NCBI GenBank assembly: GCA_964533215.1
Contig: CAZHLJ010000001.1
Coordinates: forward strand, 868,001-932,000
Direction: 5' to 3'
DNA length: 64,000 bases
From: Bact-08 sp964533215
Lineage (GTDB): Bacteria; Bacteroidota; Bacteroidia; Bacteroidales; UBA932
In this document: positions 44,609 through 53,143 of the stretch, piece after piece
Position numbering within the stretch: position 1 is the stretch's first letter
How the letters are laid out: every line of letters starts with the position of its first letter
Translations under genes and position numbers: made by a program
The notes under the pieces: model-generated
Databases searched by the model: none
What the model was told of the DNA's origin: nothing
The model's input: the letters and a program-made list of their open reading frames with translations, nothing else

Positions 44609-45172
44609 ATGAAAAAGTTTATCAGCACGCTGGCTATGTTATCGATTATCTTAACATTATCGGCACAGGAACAAAAACAAGAACAAAAGAGAGAAATTGT
44701 GATCAAAAAGGAGGGTTTCATGAAGGCCAATCCTTTAACACTTGCTCCTAAGTTTAGCCCTGAACAGCAGAAGCAGATGACTGAGTTCAAGCTGGAGCTC
44801 CAGAAGGAGATGATACAACTCCATAACCAATTGGGTGAAAAGAAGGCTCAACTCAAGACTCTGCAGCAAGTTGAAAAACCAAACATGAAAAGCATCTATT
44901 CAAAGATTGACGAGATCTCAGATCTTCAGAACAGGGAAATGAAACTAATGGCCGATCATCAGAACAAGGTAAGATCTATTCTCACCGATGAGCAGAGAGT
45001 CAGATTTGATATGAACCAAGGCAAGCTTTGTATGCAGCACAAACAAGGAATGAGGGCAATGCAAGGTAGGCCTGGTAAAGAAAACGGAATGATGCATGGC
45101 ACACAATCACCAAAAATGATGATGAAGATGAATCGACCTGATTCTATGAAGATGCAGAAAGCTAAGAATTAA
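44609..45172 (+). CDS. Exported Spy/CpxP-like Met-rich protein
   Basis: A 187-residue protein with a signal peptide (to about LSAQ, residue 20). It has a long helical region with the LTxxQ-like motif ILTDEQRVRFD near residue 125, as in Spy/CpxP periplasmic chaperone-like proteins. The last 40 residues hold eleven Met and several His (HKQGMRAMQG, GMMHG, KMMMKMN), a likely Cu or other soft-metal binding tail. The role is probably envelope stress or metal response. The 3' end overlaps the convergent lptB gene by 4 bp. Confidence 0.7.
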   Translation: MKKFISTLAMLSIILTLSAQEQKQEQKREIVIKKEGFMKANPLTLAPKFSPEQQKQMTEFKLELQKEMIQLHNQLGEKKAQLKTLQQVEKPNMKSIYSKIDEISDLQNREMKLMADHQNKVRSILTDEQRVRFDMNQGKLCMQHKQGMRAMQGRPGKENGMMHGTQSPKMMMKMNRPDSMKMQKAKN

Positions 45173-46038
45173 TTCTCGTCGCCTTTCTCAAGATCTGTGG
45201 CTTGTCCACCATATTTTTGCATGTCGGCATCAGTATCGTTTAAAGATTTCTTTTTGATACTTTTGCCGGCATCTTCTTTTATATCCTTTGATGCAACTTT
45301 GTCCTTCAATACAGCATTTCTTAGAACGAAATTCTGTCCAAGATATTTCCTCCTTACTTCAGGATTGTTTGCCAACACCTCGGCAGTACCACTCTCCAAT
45401 ATGCTCCCTTCGTACAGCAGGTAGGCCCTGTCCGTAATAGCCAATGTTTCATGCACATTGTGGTCGGTAATGATGATACCTATGTTTTTAGTCTTGAGTT
45501 TGGCAATTATATGCTGAATGTCCTCAACGGCAATAGGGTCAACTCCGGCAAAAGGCTCATCGAGCAAGATGAACTTTGGGTCGATTGCCAGAGCCCTGGC
45601 AATTTCACATCTGCGGCGCTCACCTCCCGATAACTGAATACCATAACTCTTTCTCACTGGTTGAAGCCCGAACTCGTCCAGCAGAACCTCAAGCCTTTCA
45701 GTCCTCTCCTTCTTTGAAAGGTTGGAAAGCTCCATTACGGACATTATATTATCCTCAACGCTGAGTTTTCTGAAAACAGATGCCTCTTGGGCAAGATATC
45801 CCAAACCCTTCTGAGCACGTTTGTACATAGGCAGTTCAGTAATCTCTTCATTATCCAGAAAGATTTTTCCCGAATTTGGCTTTATAAGGCCTGTTATCAT
45901 ATAAAAACTTGTAGTCTTTCCTGCTCCGTTAGGCCCCAGCAAACCCACAATCTCACCCTGCTCAACCTCAACCGAGACACTCTTTACCACAGTACGGTTG
46001 CCATATTTCTTTACTAAATTGCTACAATGTAAACGCAT
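45169..46038 (-). CDS. lptB: LPS export ABC transporter ATPase
   Basis: A 289-residue ABC ATPase: Walker A GPNGAGKTT near residue 36, Q-loop, signature LSGGERRR, Walker B FILLDEPFAGVD and the H-loop ITDHNVHET. These match LptB, which powers LPS extraction from the inner membrane with LptFG. It carries a charged C-terminal extension of about 45 residues beyond the usual length, rich in Lys and Asp. The neighbours are not other lpt genes. Confidence 0.92.
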   Translation of the reverse strand: MRLHCSNLVKKYGNRTVVKSVSVEVEQGEIVGLLGPNGAGKTTSFYMITGLIKPNSGKIFLDNEEITELPMYKRAQKGLGYLAQEASVFRKLSVEDNIMSVMELSNLSKKERTERLEVLLDEFGLQPVRKSYGIQLSGGERRRCEIARALAIDPKFILLDEPFAGVDPIAVEDIQHIIAKLKTKNIGIIITDHNVHETLAITDRAYLLYEGSILESGTAEVLANNPEVRRKYLGQNFVLRNAVLKDKVASKDIKEDAGKSIKKKSLNDTDADMQKYGGQATDLEKGDEN

Positions 46039-46061
46039 CTTCTATCTGTTTTGGGAGTACT

Positions 46062-47780
46062 CTATTTTAACTCCAGTTTTAAATCTTTCTGGAGTTCCCT
46101 CAACTCCGGGTAGTTTTCAAGCAAAAACTTTGCCTTTTCACTAGGCATATATAGTTTATTATCTTTTTTATCCTCAGGGACTACATCAAGTATAAGCTCC
46201 ACCGATTTGTTGTTCAGATTTTTCCGGAGATATGCAAGAAGCCTTACAAGGCATTTCTCCTCCATCCATTTTTTCTGAAGATCGTTGCTTACAAAGAAGT
46301 GTATGGTGTTGTTGTCTCCAATTGTTGGTTGAGACTGACGCAGCGTCGTTGCCAACCTTGGCAGGGAACTCTCTGAGTCTGCCATTTTCTGCCATACCTC
46401 CTCCAGTCTATTTGCGTCGAAAGCCTCGTCACCAAATTCCTTTGGCTTAGCCTCAACCTTTGCGGAGATATTCTCAGCCTCCTTTCTCAGATCTTTTATA
46501 GATGTTGTTGTCGCTTTGAGCGGAGATGCTTTTGGAACAGCAGGTTTTTGTATGTGGGTAACCTCCTCTTTCTTGGTCTCTGGTATTATCTCACCCTTTG
46601 CCTCAACCCTGGATTCTAATTTGGCCTCAGCCTTTGCTTCGACCTGGACTTCCGACCCAGGCCTGATATCACCGCCCACCCAGGCAGGAGCATTCAGCCT
46701 GCATAGTTTGAACAGCGCAAACTCAATGTGCAGACGGGGATGTCCGCTGGATTTATACCCGGCCTCACAAGCAGAGGTTATGTTCAGCGCATCGTAAAGG
46801 AAGCTTATCGGGCATCTTTCTGCCTGCTCCCGGTATCTCTCAATAAGAGAAGGGGCAAGCTCAAGAAGTTTTGCTGTATTCTTATCCTTGCAAACCAAAA
46901 GGTCGCGGAAATGTGTGCTCAACCCACCTATGAAATGTAGTGAATTGAAACCTTTAGCCAGTATCTCATCGAAAATCAGCAACGCCTCACTATGCTCTGA
47001 ATTTAGAAAATGGTTGGTTAGGCGGATATAATATTCGTAATCAAGGACATTTAAGGTGGAGATCACCTGATCGTATGTTACGTTTTCTCCGCAGAAAGCG
47101 ACAGTCTGGTCGAACAGGGTGAGGGCATCCCTCATTGCACCGTCAGCCTTCTGTGCAATAACATGAAGAGCCTCAAGGTCTATCGTGACATTCTCCTTTG
47201 TGGCAATATCTGTAAGATTGGCGACAATGCCATCCACGGAGATCCTGTTAAAGTCAAATGTCTGGCATCTGGATAGGATTGTAGGGAGTATCTTGTGTTT
47301 TTCCGTCGTGGCCAGAATGAAAATCGCATGAGCCGGCGGTTCTTCAAGAGTCTTTAGAAAGGCATTGAAGGCAGCCTGTGAGAGCATGTGGACCTCATCG
47401 ATAATGTAGACGCTGTACTTGCCTATCTGTGGAGGGATTCTTACCAACTCGTTTAACTGGCGGATATCCTCAACTGAGTTGTTTGAAGCAGCATCCAGTT
47501 CATGAATGGAGTAGGAACGGCCTTCTGCAAAAGAGAGGCACGACTCGCATACTCCGCAAGACTCCATATTCTCTTTTGGGTCCAGGCAGTTGATGGTCTT
47601 GGCAAAAATCCTTGCTGTGGTAGTCTTGCCTACACCTCTTGGACCACAAAACAAATATGCATGAGCCAACTGGTTACGGAGTATGGAATTCTTAAGAGTT
47701 TTGGCAATATTTGCCTGACCAACAAGAGTTTCAAAACTATTTGGCCTATACTTCCGGGCTGATACAATAAATCTTTCCAT
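46062..47780 (-). CDS. dnaX: DNA polymerase III subunits gamma/tau
   Basis: The ATG at 47780 (MERFIVSARKYRPNSF) is preferred over an upstream TTG. The 572-residue product has the AAA+ clamp-loader domain: Walker A GPRGVGKTT, the zinc Cys set (CLDP, CGVCESC), DEVHMLS and sensor LSRCQTF. A Lys/Glu-rich linker and the tau C-terminal domain follow. It loads the beta clamp at the replication fork. The -7 box ends only six bases before the ATG, predicting a leaderless or near-leaderless transcript. Confidence 0.95.
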   Translation of the reverse strand: MERFIVSARKYRPNSFETLVGQANIAKTLKNSILRNQLAHAYLFCGPRGVGKTTTARIFAKTINCLDPKENMESCGVCESCLSFAEGRSYSIHELDAASNNSVEDIRQLNELVRIPPQIGKYSVYIIDEVHMLSQAAFNAFLKTLEEPPAHAIFILATTEKHKILPTILSRCQTFDFNRISVDGIVANLTDIATKENVTIDLEALHVIAQKADGAMRDALTLFDQTVAFCGENVTYDQVISTLNVLDYEYYIRLTNHFLNSEHSEALLIFDEILAKGFNSLHFIGGLSTHFRDLLVCKDKNTAKLLELAPSLIERYREQAERCPISFLYDALNITSACEAGYKSSGHPRLHIEFALFKLCRLNAPAWVGGDIRPGSEVQVEAKAEAKLESRVEAKGEIIPETKKEEVTHIQKPAVPKASPLKATTTSIKDLRKEAENISAKVEAKPKEFGDEAFDANRLEEVWQKMADSESSLPRLATTLRQSQPTIGDNNTIHFFVSNDLQKKWMEEKCLVRLLAYLRKNLNNKSVELILDVVPEDKKDNKLYMPSEKAKFLLENYPELRELQKDLKLELK

Positions 47781-47786
47781 ACCAGG

Positions 47787-47794
47787 CAAAAGTA
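47787..47794 (-). promoter_or_regulatory. -7 box (TACTTTTG) abutting the dnaX start
   Basis: TACTTTTG on the minus strand is a full TAnnTTTG match. Because the ATG follows six bases after it, the start of transcription would fall at or near the start codon. No TTTG partner is evident at the usual distance. Confidence 0.5.
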
Positions 47795-47836
47795 CAAATT
47801 TTTATCTAATTTTGCATTTAATAAAGATATCTTAAT

Positions 47837-48688
47837 ATGAGACAATTTTTTCTGATTCTAATATCCTTTTTCCTTGTTACAAACATCCATGCACAGAAGC
47901 TTATCAAAGAGACTAAAAGTAACTTCAATAACTTTGGAGCAAAGGCTACTAAAGTGGTCATACCCAGCAATAGCCTGACAGATCTCTCTCTTAGGGATGC
48001 AGTTAAAAAGGGGTGGAAAATCTCTCCCTATGAATTTTGTTCTGCTCAGGAGTATGAGAAGATAAAGGAGGACACTTCATTCTTCTTTTTACTCCGCACA
48101 GATGGCATATTCGGCAATGAGTATGAGCCAAGACTTGAATATCTTACTCTTATAAAGGGTGGCCCTGAGTTTAGAAGAGGTCTCTTTACCAGTGCAGAGA
48201 TTATATCCCTTCCTTTTCAGGCAAGAGACGATGAGTCCGGTCAGATACTTCCGTTCATCCCGGCATACCTGGATATCATGCAGAACTACATATATAAAGT
48301 ACAGAAAGATGTACTTCTGGCATTTGCCGGTTCCTCCTCTTATGGCGAAAACCTTGAGGGAATAAAGGGCAGGTCAATCCTTTTCAACAAAAACGACATA
48401 GGATTTCCCACAAAGGAGGATGAGATAAAATGGATATTCAGAAGCAGGGCTGATACGGTTGACACAGGAGAGATTGAGAAAGCACTCTATGAATCGACTC
48501 CGAATCTTGTAGTGAGCCTTGTTATTGCGCCAACCGGCGGACCCAGGGGGGGCTACTGCTACAAATTACTGATAGGGACAGAAAACCATGAGCTGTTTTT
48601 CTTCCGCAGGCACAAAATCAGCTCCAGACTGCCTGCAGGTTTCTCCAGGGAGGACATCAGGAAAATTTCAATTCCCTATCAACTTTAA
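47837..48688 (+). CDS. Exported protein of unknown function
   Basis: A 283-residue protein with a signal peptide (hydrophobic to IHAQ, residue 20). I recognise no domain. The rest is soluble, with a segment SSSYGENLEGIKGRSILFNK and a Gly-rich TGGPRGGYCYKLLIG near the end; there are only two Cys residues in the mature part. It begins 57 bp from the divergent dnaX and is followed after 3 bp by the M16 peptidase gene, so the two may be cotranscribed. A TAATTTTG about 30 bp upstream is a possible -7 box. Confidence 0.7.
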   Translation: MRQFFLILISFFLVTNIHAQKLIKETKSNFNNFGAKATKVVIPSNSLTDLSLRDAVKKGWKISPYEFCSAQEYEKIKEDTSFFFLLRTDGIFGNEYEPRLEYLTLIKGGPEFRRGLFTSAEIISLPFQARDDESGQILPFIPAYLDIMQNYIYKVQKDVLLAFAGSSSYGENLEGIKGRSILFNKNDIGFPTKEDEIKWIFRSRADTVDTGEIEKALYESTPNLVVSLVIAPTGGPRGGYCYKLLIGTENHELFFFRRHKISSRLPAGFSREDIRKISIPYQL

Positions 48689-48691
48689 ATA

Positions 48692-49891
48692 ATGAATATA
48701 GCTTTCAAACAAATATCGTCGCCAGTTGCCTATTGTGCCCTTAGCGTCAAGGTCGGCACCAGAGACGAAGTGTCTGCTTTAAATGGGATAGCTCACTTTA
48801 CAGAGCATATGATCTTCAAGGGAACCACTACCAGAAGTGCCAACACAGTAAACAACTATCTTGAAAAACTGGGAGGAGAGCTCAATGCCTACACCACCAA
48901 GGAGGAGACGGTGATATATGCAACTGTCCTCAAGGAGGATCTTCCAAAGGCTGTAGAGCTGCTTTCCGACCTTGCTTTCAACTCCACCTTCCCTGAGAAG
49001 GAGCTGCTAAAAGAGAGAGAGGTGATACTTGAGGAGATATCATCCTATAAAGACAGCCCGTCGGAGCTTATATTTGATGACTTCGATGAACACATATTCG
49101 GCAAGCATCCGCTTTCCAGGCCGATACTGGGTACGCGTGCCAGCATAAAGAATATAGGTTCGGATGATATACGCAAATTCACGTCAGAACACTACAGAAC
49201 GAACAATATGAGTTTTGCTCTTGTGGCTGATATTGCCGAAGAGAAGGGCTTAAAGCTGATAAACCGATGGTTTGGCAATGGAGCTGTCAAAATTTCTGAC
49301 AGGGAAGAGAGTTTCACAGTGCCCGATATAAAGGATCCGGAGCTGAGGTGTAAGGTCATTCCCAAAAAGACTCACCAGTCTCATTGCGTGATAGGGGCAA
49401 CTGCCTACACTCTTTATGAGGATAAAAGACTTCCTCTGGCACTTCTTACCAACATACTTGGAGGACCTGCTCTCAACTCTATCCTGAACAGGGTACTGCG
49501 TGAAAAATACGGCCTGGCATACAATGTAGATGCCACCTACACTCCATATCACGACACCGGCCTTTTTACAATATATTTCGGCACCGACAAAAATAATGTG
49601 GATAGATGTATAGAGTTGGTAGACAAGGAACTTGCAAGCCTTATGCAGAAAGAGCTGTCGCCATATCAGCTTAAAGCAGCCAAGAAACAGTTGCTTGGAC
49701 AGCTCTCCATCTCAATGGACAATGCAGAATCACAGTGTCTCTCCATGGGCAAGTCACTTTTGGTATATGGAAAGGTGGAGTCAATTGAGACTATACGGGA
49801 GAAGATAGCTCAGATAACGGCCGAAAATCTGAATGAAGTTGCACGGGAGATACTCGCTGCCGACAAACGGTATACCTTGATTTATAAATAA
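48692..49891 (+). CDS. M16-family zinc peptidase
   Basis: A 399-residue protein of the short bacterial M16 type (one peptidase half with active site and one inactive half). The inverted zinc motif HFTEH gives His35, Glu38 and His39, and the distal Glu lies in EREVILEEI. No signal peptide is present, so it is cytoplasmic by sequence. It resembles mitochondrial processing peptidase-like proteins such as PqqL/YmxG. It is followed by the O-methyltransferase gene after 18 bp. Confidence 0.9.
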   Translation: MNIAFKQISSPVAYCALSVKVGTRDEVSALNGIAHFTEHMIFKGTTTRSANTVNNYLEKLGGELNAYTTKEETVIYATVLKEDLPKAVELLSDLAFNSTFPEKELLKEREVILEEISSYKDSPSELIFDDFDEHIFGKHPLSRPILGTRASIKNIGSDDIRKFTSEHYRTNNMSFALVADIAEEKGLKLINRWFGNGAVKISDREESFTVPDIKDPELRCKVIPKKTHQSHCVIGATAYTLYEDKRLPLALLTNILGGPALNSILNRVLREKYGLAYNVDATYTPYHDTGLFTIYFGTDKNNVDRCIELVDKELASLMQKELSPYQLKAAKKQLLGQLSISMDNAESQCLSMGKSLLVYGKVESIETIREKIAQITAENLNEVAREILAADKRYTLIYK

Positions 49892-49909
49892 TTTCTAATC
49901 CTAAATGAT

Positions 49910-50563
49910 ATGTTGACCGATCTTGACAAATACATGGAGGAGAATTCGACACCACTTGCCGAAGCTCTGAAATGGCTCGAGAGGGAGACCAATATACGTA
50001 CAAATCATGCCAGAATGCTATCCGGCCCGGTTGTTGGGAGAGTTCTGGAGATGGTCTCCGCGATGCTCAAACCTGAAAAGATTCTTGAGATAGGGACGTT
50101 TACAGGATATTCAGCCATTTGTCTTGCTCATGGGCTCTCTCCGGAGGGACATCTGGATGCCATTGAGATAAATGACGAGCTCGGATCTTTGATAGAGGAG
50201 GGGTTTTCCAAGGCTGGGCTGTCGGACAGGATATCACTCCATTTTGGGGATGCAAAGGTTATTATACCTCAGCTCAAGGCTGCCATTCAAGTGCAGGAAG
50301 AGATGTATGACATGGTCTATATAGATGCCAACAAGAGGGAGTATTGCCTCTATTACGATCTTGTATTTGACATTCTAAAGCCCGGAGGCTATATCATTGC
50401 AGACAATGTGCTGTGGGATGGCAAGGTATATCAGAATCCTGTTCCTGCAGATGCCCAGACACAGGAAATCCTGAGATTCAACAAGAAGATAAAAGAAGAC
50501 CACCGGGTAGAGAACTTTATCTTGCCTCTTCGCGATGGTCTTAATATAATCAGAAAGCTTTAG
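49910..50563 (+). CDS. SAM-dependent O-methyltransferase (class I, caffeoyl-CoA type)
   Basis: A 217-residue protein of the methyltransf_3 family. SAM loop ILEIGTFTGYSAICLA, AIEINDEL (ribose Asp/Glu), and YIDANKREYCLYYDLVFDIL with the metal-binding Asp, followed by IIADNVLWDGKV. These enzymes methylate catechol-like hydroxyls; the bacterial substrate is usually unknown. The gene ends 20 bp before the convergent transglutaminase gene. Confidence 0.88.
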   Translation: MLTDLDKYMEENSTPLAEALKWLERETNIRTNHARMLSGPVVGRVLEMVSAMLKPEKILEIGTFTGYSAICLAHGLSPEGHLDAIEINDELGSLIEEGFSKAGLSDRISLHFGDAKVIIPQLKAAIQVQEEMYDMVYIDANKREYCLYYDLVFDILKPGGYIIADNVLWDGKVYQNPVPADAQTQEILRFNKKIKEDHRVENFILPLRDGLNIIRKL

Positions 50564-50582
50564 TCAGCCTGCTGTATAAGCG

Positions 50583-52025
50583 CTATTTGTATTCTACCTC
50601 CATATCGTAGTTCCATCTACCAAAATAGAGGTTTTCACCTCTCCATTCAACCTCTCCGCGTTGGAAATCGACAGTCTCACTTCTAGGGTAAATCTTAGCA
50701 GGGAAAAATGGCTGAGAGATGTCGTCATTGACAATCATCCTGTATGCATCCAACCCTTTGCTGAAAAAGTAGAAGGCATCGTCATTGCCGGCAGCCCTCT
50801 TCACTCTTCCGAATGACTGGTCTACTGGAACCCAACCAATAACAGGATAGTATACCTCTGCCCAATCGTGTAGGTTGACATTGCCCGGGTGCATCATCCA
50901 ACCTGACTGCCATTTTGCGGGAACTCCTGCACATCTTGCCATAGTTATGAAAAGCAGCGAAACCTGTCCGCAGTCGCCATGCCTGTTGGCAAGCACATAT
51001 TCGGGAATATTCTCGATTGTTGAGTATTCACGGGCACTTGCCCAAGGGAAGTTCTTGTCTATCCACTCCCAGATTTTCCTGACTTTAAGATATGGGTTTT
51101 TCTCAGTCCCGACAACCTCTTTTGTAAGACTCTTTATCTTATCGCTGAACACAATATGCGGAGCTCTTTCGGAGGTATACTCCTTGTAGATTGAGTCCTG
51201 AGTGTTGTAAGGTTCTATTTCCGCCGGCTTGAATCGGAAGCACTGGTTGTAAGATGTATATGAAAGTTCGAAACCGAATCTGGTTGGTTCTCCAGCCTTG
51301 GCAATGCCCTCCATATATATGCTTTTGTGAGCATATCCATCAGGGGCAATCAGATAACCGGGTTGTGATGTGGATATCAGCGTTATATCTGAATGGGCCT
51401 TTTTATCTGTTCTTGGGTATGGCATCCATACTCTGATGACCTCTCCGGCCGGAACCTCGTCTGCCATTACTGTTATGGTGTACTTTATCTTCATCCTGAC
51501 AGGCTTGACATAGGCAGACTTGCTGCCTTGTGCCTCTTTGACCACCTCTGGTATATACTTGGTCAGGAGACGTGTCAGTGAGTCACCGTTTGCCGCGTCA
51601 GGGTCTTTGAAGTGCTTTGCTGCAGTACTGTCTATTCTGAAAAGGTTTCTTCCCGCATTGCGGAAATATTTTTTCTTTCCGTCTATGGTAAGGTTTTCCA
51701 AAGCGTTTGTGCTCTCCCATTCCTCAATCTCCTCTTTTGTAACTTCGGGATAAAACCTCTTTATGTAAGAGATTATGGTTGTATCGTCGGCTTTAAAGTC
51801 CTGACGGATCCTATCCATCCTCAATAGTTTGAAATTCAAATCGTACCTCTCTTCCGGTGTGAGCGAGTCGCTCGTCAGGTAAAGGTTTATCAATTTTGCT
51901 GCCTCGGTGAACTCTCCTTTGGCTATTGACTTGTCGATCTGTGCTGGAGTTGGCAGCTTGTCGGAAACTGGCCCTCCACAAGCAACAAGCATGGTGGAGA
52001 GCAACAGGAGCGCAAGATGTCTCAT
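50583..52025 (-). CDS. Exported lipoprotein with transglutaminase-like cysteine protease domain
   Basis: A 480-residue protein with a lipoprotein signal (lipobox LVAC at residues 13-16). The C-terminal transglutaminase core (about 320-420) has the triad visible: Cys in HGDCGQVSLL, His in NLHDWAEVYY and Asp in VPVDQSFG. The N-terminal 200 residues are helical and of no known family; a beta-rich segment precedes the core. It probably acts on periplasmic or surface peptides. It is placed 10 bp downstream of efp on the same strand. Confidence 0.88.
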   Translation of the reverse strand: MRHLALLLLSTMLVACGGPVSDKLPTPAQIDKSIAKGEFTEAAKLINLYLTSDSLTPEERYDLNFKLLRMDRIRQDFKADDTTIISYIKRFYPEVTKEEIEEWESTNALENLTIDGKKKYFRNAGRNLFRIDSTAAKHFKDPDAANGDSLTRLLTKYIPEVVKEAQGSKSAYVKPVRMKIKYTITVMADEVPAGEVIRVWMPYPRTDKKAHSDITLISTSQPGYLIAPDGYAHKSIYMEGIAKAGEPTRFGFELSYTSYNQCFRFKPAEIEPYNTQDSIYKEYTSERAPHIVFSDKIKSLTKEVVGTEKNPYLKVRKIWEWIDKNFPWASAREYSTIENIPEYVLANRHGDCGQVSLLFITMARCAGVPAKWQSGWMMHPGNVNLHDWAEVYYPVIGWVPVDQSFGRVKRAAGNDDAFYFFSKGLDAYRMIVNDDISQPFFPAKIYPRSETVDFQRGEVEWRGENLYFGRWNYDMEVEYK

Positions 52026-52035
52026 CTTTGTGTGA

Positions 52036-52602
52036 CTATTTGCAACGTTCGTAGTAGGAGCGGTCTCTGGTGTCTACTCTTATCCTTTCACCTTGGTTGA
52101 TGAAAAGCGGAACCATGATCTCTGCGCCTGTCTCTATCGTTGCTGCCTTAAGGGCGTTGGTTGAGGCTGTATCGCCTTTGACTGCAGGCTCTGTGTAGGT
52201 AATCTCCATCTCTACAAACTGTGGAAGTTCGCATGTGAGCACTCTCTCCTGGTCTGCAAGAAACATCATTTCAACATTCTGTCCCTCTTTCATAAGGTCT
52301 GCATTGTCTACCATGTCTGCTTGCAGGGATATTTGCTCGAATGTCTCGTTGTGCATAAAGTTATAGCCCATGTCGTCTTTATAGAGGAATTGGTAAGGTC
52401 TTCTCTCGACGCTGATAATCTCTATTTTCTCGCCTGCGTTATATGTATTTTCAAGGATACGGCCATTTTCCAGGTTTCTCATTTTTACCTTTACAAATGC
52501 TCCGCCTTTTCCTGGTTTAACGTGCTGGAACCATACGATGGAGCATGGTTTTCCGTTAAAATCAATACACAAGCCATTTTTAAAATCTGCTGTAGTTGCC
52601 AT
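52036..52602 (-). CDS. efp: Elongation factor P
   Basis: A 188-residue protein with the three beta-barrel domains of EF-P. The loop that reaches the ribosomal peptidyl-transferase centre is PGKGGAF, with the usual modifiable Lys. EF-P relieves stalling at Pro runs. No EpmA/EpmB-type gene lies nearby. It is transcribed divergently from tRNA-Pro, with its own -7 box. Confidence 0.96.
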   Translation of the reverse strand: MATTADFKNGLCIDFNGKPCSIVWFQHVKPGKGGAFVKVKMRNLENGRILENTYNAGEKIEIISVERRPYQFLYKDDMGYNFMHNETFEQISLQADMVDNADLMKEGQNVEMMFLADQERVLTCELPQFVEMEITYTEPAVKGDTASTNALKAATIETGAEIMVPLFINQGERIRVDTRDRSYYERCK

Positions 52603-52623
52603 ATTATATTTTTAAATTTGTGG

Positions 52624-52631
52624 CAAAGATA
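52624..52631 (-). promoter_or_regulatory. -7 box (TATCTTTG) for efp
   Basis: TATCTTTG on the minus strand matches TAnnTTTG and lies about 22 bp before the efp ATG. It is back to back with the tRNA-Pro promoter. Confidence 0.55.
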
Positions 52632-52650
52632 GGATTTTTTGATTAGTTTT

Positions 52651-52679
52651 TTGCAGTAACTGTTTTTAGTGTAACTTTG
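52651..52679 (+). promoter_or_regulatory. Promoter of tRNA-Pro
   Basis: TTG at 52651-52653 is followed after 18 bp by TAACTTTG at 52672-52679, and the tRNA begins 10 bp later, a typical arrangement for the phylum. Confidence 0.7.
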
Positions 52680-52689
52680 GTCTGCTAAT

Positions 52690-52762
52690 CGGGATGTAGC
52701 GCAGTTGGTAGCGCACTACGTTCGGGACGTAGGGGTCGGGCGTTCGAGTCGCCCCATTCCGA
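52690..52762 (+). tRNA. tRNA-Pro (anticodon CGG)
   Basis: Seventy-three bases fold as a standard tRNA. The acceptor stem is CGGGATG with CATTCCG (one G-U pair), the D arm GCGC...GCGC, the anticodon stem CTACG/CGTAG with loop TTCGGGA (anticodon CGG, reading CCG), and the T arm GGGCG TTCGAGT CGCCC. The discriminator is A and CCA is not encoded. Confidence 0.95.
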
Positions 52763-52800
52763 CAATTTTGATGTGTTAGATGGATTCCTTGTCACTTTTT

Positions 52801-52831
52801 TTTGCAGGAATCAAAATATGTGCTACTTTTG
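52801..52831 (+). promoter_or_regulatory. Promoter of tRNA-Phe
   Basis: TTTG (52801-52804), 19 bp, TACTTTTG (52824-52831): an exact consensus Bacteroidetes promoter, 16 bp before the tRNA. Confidence 0.75.
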
Positions 52832-52847
52832 CACTCCCTAAAGACAA

Positions 52848-52920
52848 GGTGCCATAGCTCAGTTGGTAGAGCAAAGGACTGAAAATCCTTGTGTCCCCGG
52901 TTCGATTCCTGGTGGCACCA
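52848..52920 (+). tRNA. tRNA-Phe (anticodon GAA)
   Basis: Seventy-three bases. The acceptor stem is GGTGCCA with TGGCACC, the D arm GCTC...GAGC, and the anticodon stem AAGGA/TCCTT with loop CTGAAAA (anticodon GAA). The T stem CCCGG/CCTGG has a C-U mismatch in its middle pair. The discriminator is A and CCA is not encoded. It marks the edge of an accessory region, and tRNA 3' ends are frequent integration sites. Confidence 0.95.
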
Positions 52921-52928
52921 CCTTCAAG

Positions 52929-52961
52929 AAAAGCAGTTACAGTGACGTAGCTGCTTTTTTT
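52929..52961 (+). terminator. Intrinsic terminator after tRNA-Phe
   Basis: AAAAGCAG (52929-52936) pairs with CTGCTTTT (52951-52958), extended by TAC/GTA inside the loop, and is followed by more T. It should end the tRNA transcript. Confidence 0.8.
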
Positions 52962-53143
52962 GTGCTTTTAGGGGCAATTAAATTGTTGATGTATAGCAGA
53001 TTGGCGTTTTGTTGTTTTCTGATTTCTTTGAGGCGATAGTCTTGAGGGAAATTTGGCGACAAATCTCAATCAATATCTTTTTAACGGTTTTTACTGCGAT
53101 TTATGCAGGTTGTGTAAACCAAGGTGTAAACCGGATATTAAGT

